From SZAS-79 sp038329645 (GTDB taxonomy: Bacteria; Pseudomonadota; Gammaproteobacteria; Burkholderiales; SG8-39): a stretch of DNA of 6,404 nt. Positions within the stretch are counted from its first letter, which is position 1, and each line of letters opens with the position of its first letter. The notes below the pieces were generated by a model. That model did not search any database, was not told the origin of the DNA, and saw nothing but the letters and a program-made list of their open reading frames with translations. The position numbers and the translations under genes were made by a program. Of the stretch, positions 1 through 6,084 are shown in pieces. Location: the NCBI GenBank assembly GCA_038329645.1, contig JBBQNG010000253.1:1-6404 (forward strand), in the 5' to 3' direction.

Positions 1-883
1 GGGCGAGAATCTTTTTCGCCACGGTGAGGCATCCGGTGAACCCGCCCCACTTGGCAATGTCGGGCTGGAGGACCGCGAACGCGTGCGATTCGAGCGCCTT
101 TTCGAAGGCGGGAAATGCTGCCAGATTTTCGCCAGCGGCAAGGCCTGCTCTGGCTGAGGAGGCCAATTGCTGCCATTCGCTCCACGGGCGGTCGGCGCGC
201 AAAGGCTCCTCGATCCAGCCCAGGCCGAAGGGTTCGAACGCCGCGGCCATCTCCCGCGCTGTGTCCAGGTCCCAGGCCTGGTTGGCGTCGACCATCAGCG
301 GCAGGGTGCCGATGGCGGCCCGCAGCGCCTTAAGGTTGGCGATGTCGCGGTCCTTGCCGAAGCCGACCTTGAGCTTGAAGGCGCGATAGCCTTCCGCCAT
401 CTTCTGCGCCGCGAGCTTCTCCGGCGCCGTGGGATTGAGGCCGCTGGCGTAGACGGGGATGCGCGACGATTTTCCGCCGAGTAGTTTCCAGAGCGGCTGC
501 CCCTGGCGCCGTGCGTGCAGGTCCCACAAGGCAATGTCGATACCCGCGATGCACTGCGCGACCGGCCCGGGCTCCGCGGCCTGGATTGCCAGCACCTCGG
601 TCCGGGCGGTGAGGTCGAGGAAGGCCATTTCGGGAGTGGCAAAAGCCTTGTCCTGGATGAGGGGCGCAAACACCGAGTCGACCAGCCGCGCGCGATGCTC
701 TGCGCCGACGGTGGGGAAATTGCACCAGATCTCGCCCCAGCCCTGGGCGCCTTCGCTGTCGGTCACGCGCACGAAAACAGCCGGCCGGTCGCGCATGATG
801 CCGAACGAGGTCTGCACCGGGGTTTCGATCGGCGCGCGATAGACAAAGGCATCGAGCAAGGTGATATGCATGGGGCCGGTCAT
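1..883 (-). CDS. Enolase-superfamily enzyme, mandelate racemase subgroup (3' end outside window)
   Basis: Reading leftwards from ATG at 883, the frame stays open for 294 codons to the window edge; the family usually has about 370 residues, so roughly 80 are missing. Visible residues match the mandelate racemase/muconate lactonising barrel: K170-L-K172 (the KxK catalytic pair), metal ligands D199 (in DAN), E225 (in WIEEP) and E252 (in GEN), then P274-D275 with K278-W-G-G. Spacings between these residues are close to those of mandelate racemase (26, 27 and 23 residues between D, E, E and D). Asp at 275 matches the racemase Asp-His dyad, whereas epimerases of the muconate subgroup have Lys there; the partner His would fall about residue 302, just outside the window. 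The enzyme should bind Mg2+ and abstract a proton alpha to a carboxylate, acting in the cytoplasm as a racemase or an acid-sugar-type dehydratase. Substrate unknown. A second in-frame ATG at 871 is possible; neither start has a strong ribosome binding site. Confidence 0.9.
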   Translation of the reverse strand, partial: MTGPMHITLLDAFVYRAPIETPVQTSFGIMRDRPAVFVRVTDSEGAQGWGEIWCNFPTVGAEHRARLVDSVFAPLIQDKAFATPEMAFLDLTARTEVLAIQAAEPGPVAQCIAGIDIALWDLHARRQGQPLWKLLGGKSSRIPVYASGLNPTAPEKLAAQKMAEGYRAFKLKVGFGKDRDIANLKALRAAIGTLPLMVDANQAWDLDTAREMAAAFEPFGLGWIEEPLRADRPWSEWQQLASSARAGLAAGENLAAFPAFEKALESHAFAVLQPDIAKWGGFTGCLTVAKKILA

Positions 884-925
884 GGCCGAAGTCGATCCCG
901 AAATGATGTGCCAAACGATCGATTC

Positions 926-954
926 ATAGTACCTTTGGCGCGCTGCCGCTACAA
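926..954 (-). promoter_or_regulatory. Possible promoter of the minus-strand enolase-family gene
   Basis: Reading leftwards, TTGTAG (954-949) and TACTAT (931-926) are separated by 17 bases. This would start transcription near 919, about 36 bases before the ATG at 883. The -10 matches four of six consensus bases and the -35 only three, so this is a weak prediction supported mainly by position and spacing. The -35 box lies in the loop and left arm of the inverted repeat at 940-969. Confidence 0.3.
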
Positions 955-962
955 CGTATAGC
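935..962 (+). promoter_or_regulatory. Possible promoter of the ABC transporter/GMC operon
   Basis: TTGGCG (935-940) and TATAGC (957-962) are spaced by 16 bases, each matching four of six sigma-70 consensus positions. Transcription would begin near 969 and give a leader of about 30 bases before the TTG at 1001. It is the only candidate seen upstream of the operon, and genes downstream are too tightly packed to need their own promoters. The inverted repeat at 940-969 covers most of this promoter. Confidence 0.35.
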
Positions 963-969
963 GGCGCGC
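940..969. promoter_or_regulatory. Inverted repeat between divergent genes, probable operator
   Basis: The left arm (940-951, GCGCTGCCGCTA) pairs with the right arm (959-969, TAGCGGCGCGC) over 11 bp with a single unpaired T at 944 and a 7-base centre (952-958). It sits in the 117-base spacer between the enolase-family gene and the transporter operon and overlaps the candidate promoters on both strands. There is no T tract, so a terminator is unlikely. A binding site for a dimeric regulator controlling both directions is the simplest reading. No regulator gene lies in the window. Confidence 0.45.
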
Positions 970-1000
970 ATTCGACATAACGAACCGGAGACTGGCTCAC

Positions 1001-1753
1001 TTGCGTCGCACCCTCCTGATCCTCGCGCCGTGGGCATTGATCGTCATCCTCTGGTACGCGATCGCCTATTCGGGCCTGGTGAATCCGTCACTCGTGCCCA
1101 CGCCGCACGCCGTGGCCGCGCGCTTCTGGGAGCTGGCCACCCAGGGCCGCCTGCCGCAGGATGTGTGGATGTCCACCCAGCGCGTCTTCATCGGCGTGAT
1201 GCTCGGTACCGCGTTGGCAGTGCCCGTGGGCTTCGTGCTCGGCTGGTACAAGGAGATCCGCGCCTTCATCGACCCGCTTATCAATTTCTTCCGGGCGCTT
1301 CCGCCGATCGCGCTGATCCCGCTGGTGATCGTGTATTTCGGCATCGGCGAGATCGCCAAAGTCGTGATCCTGTTCTACGCATCGTTCTTTGCCGGCGTGA
1401 TCGTCATGTACGAGGGCATCGCGCAGATCAGCCCGATCTACGTGCGCGTGGCGCGGACGCTGGGAGCGACGGATGCGGAGATTTTCCGCAAGGTCATCGT
1501 GCCGCTCACCGTGCCGCACATGCTTACCGCGCTGCGCGTCGCGCTCGGTGTCGCCTGGGCAACGCTTGTTGCTTCCGAGCTGATCGCCGCGCAGCAGGGG
1601 TTGGGCGCGATGATCCAGAACGCATCGAGCTTCTTCCAGCTCGACATCATCTACGTCGGCATCATTTGCATCGGCTTCATCGCGCTGGCCATGGACTTTG
1701 GCTTGCGCAGGGTCGCCCGCCGCATGGTGGCATGGCAGGACAGGCTGGCATGA
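1001..1753 (+). CDS. ABC transporter permease, NitT/TauT (SsuC/TauC-like) family
   Basis: This 250-residue inner-membrane protein has the usual length for SsuC/TauC-type permeases. About six hydrophobic segments are visible, near residues 4-26, 61-82, 100-115, 119-138, 179-198 and 217-237. The cytoplasmic EAA loop that docks on the ATPase is at about 151-172 (A-R-T-L-G-A, then P168). It should form a homodimer that passes the ligand delivered by the downstream binding protein. The start is TTG: GGAG at 987-990 lies 10 bases upstream, the N-terminus then leads directly into the first membrane helix, and no in-frame ATG fits. The last codons overlap the start of the ATPase gene (ATGA, 1750-1753), implying coupled translation. 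Family assignment is firm; the substrate is not determined, since this family carries nitrate, sulfonates, pyrimidine precursors and other small molecules. Confidence 0.93.
   Translation: MRRTLLILAPWALIVILWYAIAYSGLVNPSLVPTPHAVAARFWELATQGRLPQDVWMSTQRVFIGVMLGTALAVPVGFVLGWYKEIRAFIDPLINFFRALPPIALIPLVIVYFGIGEIAKVVILFYASFFAGVIVMYEGIAQISPIYVRVARTLGATDAEIFRKVIVPLTVPHMLTALRVALGVAWATLVASELIAAQQGLGAMIQNASSFFQLDIIYVGIICIGFIALAMDFGLRRVARRMVAWQDRLA
1737..1740 (+). promoter_or_regulatory. Ribosome binding site for the ABC ATPase
   Basis: AGGA lies nine bases before the ATG at 1750, inside the end of the permease gene. It supports starting the ATPase at 1750 rather than anywhere upstream in the same open frame. 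Confidence 0.5.
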
Positions 1754-2541
1754 ACTCGCGCATCGTTTTCGACCACGTTTCAGTCCGGTTCGGCGATTTG
1801 CAAGTCGTGGAGGACGTGAGCTTTTCAATTCAAGACCGCGAGTTCGTCTCGGTCATCGGCCCGTCCGGATGCGGCAAGACCACGATGATGAACATCGTCG
1901 CGGGATTCGTGATGCCGACCTCCGGTACGGTGCTGCTCGACGGCAAGCCGGTCTCCGGACCCGGACCCGAGCGCGGTGTGATCTTCCAGGAGTACGGCGT
2001 GTTCCCTTGGCTCACGGTCAAGGAGAACATCGCCTTCGGCCTCAAGCTGGCGGCCAACCGGGTACCGGAGGCGGAGCGCGAAGAGATCTGCGCACGCTAT
2101 ATGGGGCTTATGGGCCTCGCCGATTTTGCCGATGCGCATCCCAAGACCCTTTCGGGCGGTATGCGGCAGCGCCTCGCGATCGCGCGGGCCTATGCGGTCA
2201 AGCCGCAGTTCCTGCTGATGGACGAGCCCTTCGGGGCCCTCGATGCGCAGACGCGCTCCAACATGCAGGACCTCCTGCTCGAGGTCCTTGCCGCCGAGCG
2301 CAAGACGGTGATGCTGATCACGCACTCGGTGGAGGAGGCGATCTACCTCTCCTCCAGGATCGTCGTGGTGACCGCGCGGCCTTCGCGCATCCGGGAAACG
2401 ATCGACGTCCCGTTCGGCTACCCGCGCGACGACAAATTGCACGAAACCCACGAGTTCGCCGAACTGCGTTCCCATATCCGCGATCTTGTGATGCAGGAAT
2501 ACGCAGCACAGCAACGACAGACTGCAAATTTGGCCAACTAG
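1750..2541 (+). CDS. ABC transporter ATP-binding protein, NitT/TauT (SsuB/TauB-like) family
   Basis: This 263-residue cytoplasmic ATPase powers the importer. All nucleotide-binding motifs are intact: Walker A GPSGCGKT (37-44), Q-loop Q80, signature LSGGM (134-138), Walker B LLMDEP (155-160), D-loop ALD (163-165) and switch histidine H192. The segment PGPERGVIFQEYGVFPWLTV (71-90) is typical of the nitrate/sulfonate/taurine branch. The same frame is open upstream to 1030, but that part lies wholly inside the permease gene in another frame; the ATG at 1750 starts exactly where homology begins. It overlaps the permease stop by four bases and is followed 15 bases later by the binding-protein gene, so permease, ATPase and binding protein form one unit. 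A functional subunit is very likely; the ligand is set by its partner proteins. Confidence 0.95.
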   Translation: MNSRIVFDHVSVRFGDLQVVEDVSFSIQDREFVSVIGPSGCGKTTMMNIVAGFVMPTSGTVLLDGKPVSGPGPERGVIFQEYGVFPWLTVKENIAFGLKLAANRVPEAEREEICARYMGLMGLADFADAHPKTLSGGMRQRLAIARAYAVKPQFLLMDEPFGALDAQTRSNMQDLLLEVLAAERKTVMLITHSVEEAIYLSSRIVVVTARPSRIRETIDVPFGYPRDDKLHETHEFAELRSHIRDLVMQEYAAQQRQTANLAN

Positions 2542-2542
2542 G

Positions 2543-2549
2543 AAAGGAG
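2543..2549 (+). promoter_or_regulatory. Strong ribosome binding site for the substrate-binding protein
   Basis: AAAGGAG lies seven bases before the ATG at 2557. It is the strongest Shine-Dalgarno sequence in the operon, and its gene has the only ATG start served by a near-consensus site. That fits the excess of binding protein over membrane components usual for ABC importers. Confidence 0.7.
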
Positions 2550-2556
2550 ACACGCA

Positions 2557-3558
2557 ATGAACAGCAATCGCAGAAAGATACTCAAGGCGGGCGGCGCGGT
2601 CGCAGGCTTGTCAATCGCCGGCTTCCCAGCCATCGCGCAGCAGAAGACCAAGGTCAAGGTGGGGTATCTCCACACGTCCGCGGTAGACGGCCAGATCTGG
2701 ACCGGCCAGGCGATGGGCTCGTTCGCCAAGCAGGGCCTCGATCTCGATCTGATCCAGTTCACCACGGGCCTGGAGATTTTCCAGGCCATGGTCGGCGGCA
2801 GCCTCGACATGCTTGCTACCGGCGCGGTGGTGTCGAATTTCCCGGCGCGCGGCCAAGGCAAGGTATTCCTCATCAATAACGTCGAGTTCGCCACTGCGCA
2901 GCTCTGGGTGCGCGAGGACATGGGCATCAAGTCCTTCGCTGACCTCAAGGGCAAGAAGATCTCGACTACCACGGGTACGACGGCGCACGTCTTCCTCGAC
3001 AACGCGTTGCGGGCGAACAAGCTCGATGCCGCGAAGGATGTCGAGATCGTCAACCAGCGCATGGCCGAGGCGGTGACGTCGTTCATCTCGGGCGCGGTGC
3101 CCGCAGTGGCGCTGTGGGTGCCGTTCGACATCACGGTGCGCAGCAAGGTGCCGGGGGCGAAAAAGCTCGTCGATGCCTCGGCCTACTATCCGCAGGCGGC
3201 GATCGTCGGCGGTTGGGCGGCGCGCAACGACTATTACGACAAGAACCGCGACGTCTGCCAGCGCGTGATTCGCGGCTGGGCCGAGGCGAACGATGCGCTG
3301 ATCCACAGCGACGCTGCGATCGAGGCGCTGCAGAAGACGCAGTACGCGCAGGTGCCGCTGGCCGACTTCAAGGACCAGTTCAAGGCGTCGAAGTATTTCT
3401 CTTCCGCCGAGTGGAGGAAGATGTATGCCGATGGCACGGTCACCAAATGGCTCCAGCAGGTGACTGATTTTTTCGTCAAGGCGGGCAACATCCAGAACCC
3501 GGTGCCCGCGGCGCAGTATTTCGATACCAAGCTGTATCTGGATACCATCAAGGCCTGA
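2557..3558 (+). CDS. Periplasmic substrate-binding protein, NMT1/SsuA-like (NitT/TauT family)
   Basis: This 333-residue protein captures the ligand in the periplasm and hands it to the permease encoded two genes upstream. An N-terminal signal peptide is clear: N-R-R-K-I-L-K at 4-10, a small-residue hydrophobic core at about 11-23, and a likely signal-peptidase I cut after A-I-A at 27. The twin arginine resembles a Tat signal. The mature part opens with KVKVGYLHTSAVDGQIW (32-48) and contains GLEIFQAMVGGSLDMLATGA (71-90) and FADLKGKKISTTTGTT (127-142), the pattern of type 2 binding proteins for sulfonates, nitrate, taurine and thiamine-precursor-like compounds. No lipobox cysteine is present. 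It is preceded by a strong ribosome binding site and followed after 27 bases by the GMC dehydrogenase. Family assignment is good; the ligand cannot be read from sequence. Confidence 0.9.
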   Translation: MNSNRRKILKAGGAVAGLSIAGFPAIAQQKTKVKVGYLHTSAVDGQIWTGQAMGSFAKQGLDLDLIQFTTGLEIFQAMVGGSLDMLATGAVVSNFPARGQGKVFLINNVEFATAQLWVREDMGIKSFADLKGKKISTTTGTTAHVFLDNALRANKLDAAKDVEIVNQRMAEAVTSFISGAVPAVALWVPFDITVRSKVPGAKKLVDASAYYPQAAIVGGWAARNDYYDKNRDVCQRVIRGWAEANDALIHSDAAIEALQKTQYAQVPLADFKDQFKASKYFSSAEWRKMYADGTVTKWLQQVTDFFVKAGNIQNPVPAAQYFDTKLYLDTIKA

Positions 3559-3575
3559 TGTTGGCTTTCCAGCGC

Positions 3576-3579
3576 GAGG
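3576..3579 (+). promoter_or_regulatory. Ribosome binding site deciding the TTG start of the GMC gene
   Basis: GAGG lies six bases before TTG 3586. The nearby GTG at 3581 is in a frame that stops at once (GTG ACT TGA), so TTG is the only start that gives the complete flavin-binding N-terminus (NYDYIVVGAGSAG). Confidence 0.55.
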
Positions 3580-3585
3580 CGTGAC

Positions 3586-5187
3586 TTGAACTACGACTAC
3601 ATCGTTGTCGGGGCCGGCTCGGCGGGGTGCCTTCTCGCGAATCGGCTGTCGGGTGCGGGTCACCGCGTGCTCCTGCTTGAGGCGGGCGGATCGGATCGCA
3701 ACTTCTGGATCCACCTGCCGGTCGGGTATTTCAAAACCATGGTCGACCCGCGTTTTACGCGTAACTTCGACACCGAGCCAAGCGTTGGCTCGGGCGGACG
3801 CAATGTGGTCTGGCCGCGCGGACGCGTGCTGGGTGGATCGAGCTCGGTCAACGGCCTCATCTACATCCGAGGCCAGCATGAGGACTACACCGACTGGGTG
3901 GCCGCCGGGGCCAAAGGCTGGGACTACGAGTCGGTGCTGCCGTATTTCAAGCGGTCGGAAAACTACGCCGGCGGCGAGAACGAGTATCACGGCGCTTCGG
4001 GAGAGCTGGGGGTCTCCGATCTGCAGAACGACCATCCGTATTGCGAAACCTGGCTCGAGGCTGGGCAGCAGTATGGACTGCCCCCGAATCCGGATTTCAA
4101 TGGCGCAACCGACTACGGCGTCGGGCGCTACCAGCTTTCAATGAAAGACGGGTGGCGCTCTTCGGCTGCGCGCTGCTTCCTGCGACCCGCGCTGAAGCGA
4201 CCGAATCTCACGCTTGCGACGCACGCCCATGTTTCGCGTGTGTTGTTCGAGGGCACTACCGCCGTTGGCGTCGAATGGATCGCCGATGGCGCGGCCAGGA
4301 GCGCGCGCGCAGAAAGGGAAGTCATCCTTTCCGGCGGCTCGCTCCAGACGCCGCAGATCCTGCAGTTGTCCGGCATCGGGCCCGCGAACCTGCTTCGGCA
4401 GCACGGGATCGCAGTCGTTGCCGAAGCGCCCGAGGTCGGCGAAAACCTGCAGGATCATTACCAGGCGCGCGTGATGCTGCGCCTGAAGAAAAAAATGTCG
4501 CTCAACGACCAGGTCCGCAATCCCTATGAACTCGCGAAGATGGGCCTGCAGTGGCTGCTGGCGAACCGCGGGCCGCTGACGGTGGGCGCGGGACAGGTTG
4601 GGGGCTTTGCGCGCACGCCTTACGCGCGCGATTCGCGCGCCGACATGCAGTTCAACGTCATGCCGCTTTCGGTCGACAAGCCGGGCGACCCGCTGCACGA
4701 CTATTCCGGCTTCAGCGCCTCGGCCTGCCAGTGCCGCCCGCTGTCGCGCGGGCGATTGCAGATCCAGTCATCCGATCCGATGCAGCAGGCACGCATCGAG
4801 CCGCGGTATTTCTCCGAGCAGCATGATCGCGAAGTGATCGTGTCGGGGCTTGAGATGCTGCGCGAAATTTATCGCCAACCGGCATTCAGGGACCTGTGGG
4901 ACAAGGAGATGCTGCCGGGGGAGGACCTGAAGACGCGCTCCGACCTGTGGAAATTCGCCAGCTCGCGGGGTGGGACGGTGTTCCATCCGACGAGCACCTG
5001 CCGGATGGGGAGCGACGAGCGTTCGGTGGTGGATCCCCAGTTGCGAGTGCGCGGGGTGGAGCGGCTTCGGGTGATCGATGCTTCGGTGATGCCGTCGGTG
5101 ACGTCGGCCAATACCAACGCGGCGACGATCATGGTCGCGGAGCGGGGGGCGGGGCTGGTGCTGGGGAATATAAGTAAAGTGGGATAG
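3586..5187 (+). CDS. GMC-family FAD-dependent dehydrogenase, choline dehydrogenase-like
   Basis: This 533-residue flavoenzyme probably oxidises an alcohol to an aldehyde with FAD. The FAD-binding Rossmann motif G9-A-G-S-A-G14 is followed by an acidic residue in LLLEAGG. GMC signature 1 is at about 79-90 (GRVLGGSSSVNG) and signature 2 at about 251-265 (GSLQTPQILQLSGIG). Near the C-terminus H467 (HPTSTCRMG) and N509 (of N-T-N) match the catalytic His/Asn pair of choline dehydrogenase and choline oxidase. Length fits the family (about 530-560) and no export signal is seen, so it should be cytoplasmic or membrane-associated. The start is TTG behind GAGG. The gene follows the binding-protein gene by 27 bases with no promoter or terminator evident between them, which suggests it acts on the imported compound or a derivative. 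Whether the substrate is choline is unproven; many homologues use other alcohols. Confidence 0.93.
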   Translation: MNYDYIVVGAGSAGCLLANRLSGAGHRVLLLEAGGSDRNFWIHLPVGYFKTMVDPRFTRNFDTEPSVGSGGRNVVWPRGRVLGGSSSVNGLIYIRGQHEDYTDWVAAGAKGWDYESVLPYFKRSENYAGGENEYHGASGELGVSDLQNDHPYCETWLEAGQQYGLPPNPDFNGATDYGVGRYQLSMKDGWRSSAARCFLRPALKRPNLTLATHAHVSRVLFEGTTAVGVEWIADGAARSARAEREVILSGGSLQTPQILQLSGIGPANLLRQHGIAVVAEAPEVGENLQDHYQARVMLRLKKKMSLNDQVRNPYELAKMGLQWLLANRGPLTVGAGQVGGFARTPYARDSRADMQFNVMPLSVDKPGDPLHDYSGFSASACQCRPLSRGRLQIQSSDPMQQARIEPRYFSEQHDREVIVSGLEMLREIYRQPAFRDLWDKEMLPGEDLKTRSDLWKFASSRGGTVFHPTSTCRMGSDERSVVDPQLRVRGVERLRVIDASVMPSVTSANTNAATIMVAERGAGLVLGNISKVG

Positions 5188-5248
5188 GAGTTGGCAGGAA
5201 ACCCGCAGAGCTATTGAATCTACGAAAATAAAAGTTCGACTTTGTTAG

Positions 5249-5271
5249 GGAATTCTGAACAGAGTTTCCTT
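5249..5271 (+). terminator. Weak candidate terminator after the GMC gene
   Basis: GGAATTCT (5249-5256) can pair with AGAGTTTCC (5261-5269) around a GAAC loop, with one G-U pair and one bulged T, followed only by TT. It lies about 60 bases after the GMC stop codon in an AT-rich stretch, the right place for the operon to end. The stem is AT-rich and the T tract nearly absent, so support is slight. Confidence 0.2.
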
Positions 5272-5321
5272 GGTCAAGCCTCCGCTCGGAAAGCTTTTGC
5301 CCGCTCCTCCGGCCCATGCAT

Positions 5322-5349
5322 TTGCTACTCTGCGGCCACTGCATTTAAT
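5322..5349 (+). promoter_or_regulatory. Possible promoter and palindrome upstream of the hsdM fragment
   Basis: TTGCTA (5322-5327) and TTTAAT (5344-5349) are spaced by 16 bases, putting a start near 5356 and the ATG at 5370. The -10 falls inside a perfect palindrome TGCATT-T-AATGCA (5340-5352), and a second TGCATTT copy lies 23 bases upstream at 5317. This could be an original hsd promoter with an operator. A weak AAGAG (5360-5364) precedes the ATG by five bases. Confidence 0.3.
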
Positions 5350-5369
5350 GCAAGAGACCAAGAGCCGCC

Positions 5370-5708
5370 ATGGCCATTAAAAAATCCGACCTTTATTCCT
5401 CCATCTGGGCTTCTTGCGACGAGCTTCGTGGCGGCATGGATGCGAGCCAGTACAAGGACTATGTCCTGTTCATGCTGTTCATCAAGTACATCAGCGACAA
5501 GTACGGCAATAGCAACGACTTCGCGCCGCCAGTCACTATTCCCAAAGGCGCCAGCTTCAAGGACATGATCGCCCTGAAAGGCAAGCCGGACATGGGCAAC
5601 AAGATCAACACGGAGATCATTCAGCCGCTGATCGACGCCAATGCGCGGTTGGCCCGCAGCGACTTTCCTGACTTCAACGACCCGAACAAACTCGGGGATC
5701 CGAGCTGA
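5370..5708 (+). pseudogene. hsdM: Truncated type I restriction-modification methyltransferase subunit (HsdM N-terminal fragment)
   Basis: The 112-residue product matches only the N-terminal helical domain of HsdM: KKSDLYSSIWASCDELRGGM (4-23), D-A-S-Q-Y-K-D-Y-V-L (24-33), then FIKYISDKYG and F-N-D-P-N-K-L-G-D near the end. Full HsdM has around 500 residues; the SAM-binding motif and the NPP[YF] catalytic motif are absent here. Homology ends at K-L-G-D, then P-S and a TGA at 5706. No frame downstream resumes a methyltransferase, so this is a deletion or recombination break rather than a simple frameshift. A 5-bp hairpin (CTCGG 5691-5695, CCGAG 5700-5704) lies at the break. No hsdS or hsdR is in the window. 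The fragment cannot methylate DNA alone. It is judged a pseudogene; a short expressed protein is less likely but not excluded. Confidence 0.85.
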
Positions 5709-6056
5709 CCGGCAATTGGACGGTACCGCATGAAGCCCTTCGCCCGACCGCTGACGGCCAGCCTGTAGGCCGCGCTGCGTGATACGCCGGTGGAGTGTCC
5801 TTCCGGGGCCGCGCCAGTCCGGCAATACAACGCCTTCGCGCGCGGCGTCGGGAGTCAGACGGGCGAACCGCTCACCGAAGCGGGCAAAAAAGCTTCAGTG
5901 GAAACTTCGGTGAAAACTTCGGTGAAAGTGGATCCTCCCGCCGGGCACGGCAAGCAGAATCGGAAAGTTGGCTGAGGGACGTCGGTGGCGGGCGCTAGAC
6001 CGGGAAGCGATCTACGGCGCGGCCAGATCGGAAGCGGCTTATGGCCTCAATAATCC
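5709..6056. other. Apparently degraded intergenic stretch between the hsdM fragment and the DUF4143 ATPase
   Basis: No convincing complete gene is seen. All three plus frames contain stops, for example TAG at 5766 in the hsdM frame. The longest open stretch, 5790-5975, would begin with GTG and give 61 residues ending after a T-S-V-K-T-S-V-K-V motif, with no recognisable domain. Such K-T-S-x-K-T-S-type tracts occur near the C-terminal winged-helix regions of some ATP-binding proteins found in type I restriction loci; a relic of such a gene is a guess only. A 6-bp inverted repeat CGATCT/AGATCG lies at 6008-6030. Minus-strand open frames here show no familiar composition or motif. Confidence 0.5.
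5891..5926 (+). repeat. Tandem 12-base repeat, two perfect copies plus one diverged
   Basis: Two identical units AACTTCGGTGAA stand at 5903-5914 and 5915-5926, preceded by a related unit AGCTTCAGTGGA at 5891-5902 that differs at three positions. The unit length is a multiple of three and in the frame of 5790-5975 encodes repeating (A/T)-S-V-(E/K), which suggests a former coding repeat expanded by slippage. Confidence 0.75.
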
Positions 6057-6084
6057 TTGCAATTCTAAACATGTGCATTAGAAT
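6057..6084 (+). promoter_or_regulatory. Probable promoter of the DUF4143 ATPase gene
   Basis: TTGCAA (6057-6062) and TAGAAT (6079-6084) are spaced by 16 bases. TTGCAA matches four of six -35 positions and TAGAAT five of six -10 positions. The expected transcription start (about 6090-6093) coincides with the ATG at 6093, and no Shine-Dalgarno sequence precedes it, so the message could be leaderless. Confidence 0.5.

Noticed and set aside
330..914. A 194-codon minus-strand frame starting with TTG at 914
   Set aside because: It overlaps the enolase-family gene on the same strand in a different frame; only the frame from 883 carries the catalytic and metal-binding residues.
1030..1749. Upstream extension of the ABC ATPase frame, giving a 503-residue product
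   Set aside because: The added 240 residues lie wholly inside the permease gene in another frame and look like arginine-rich shadow sequence; the family N-terminus begins at 1750.
1825..2553. A 242-codon minus-strand open frame opposite the ABC ATPase
   Set aside because: It is a codon-bias shadow of a certain gene, with no recognisable motif.
2611..4035. A 474-codon open frame on the minus strand across the binding-protein and GMC genes
   Set aside because: It is antisense to two well-recognised genes, rich in Arg/Asp/His/Val as expected for a GC-driven shadow, and shows no domain motif.
5231..5243. AAAGT-TCG-ACTTT hairpin after the GMC gene as a terminator
   Set aside because: The stem is only five AT-rich pairs with a three-base loop and no T tract.
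6025..6034. AGATCGGAAG, identical to the first ten bases of a common sequencing adapter
   Set aside because: The match ends after ten bases (CGG follows instead of AGC) and the flanking sequence is genomic in character, so chance is more likely than adapter contamination.
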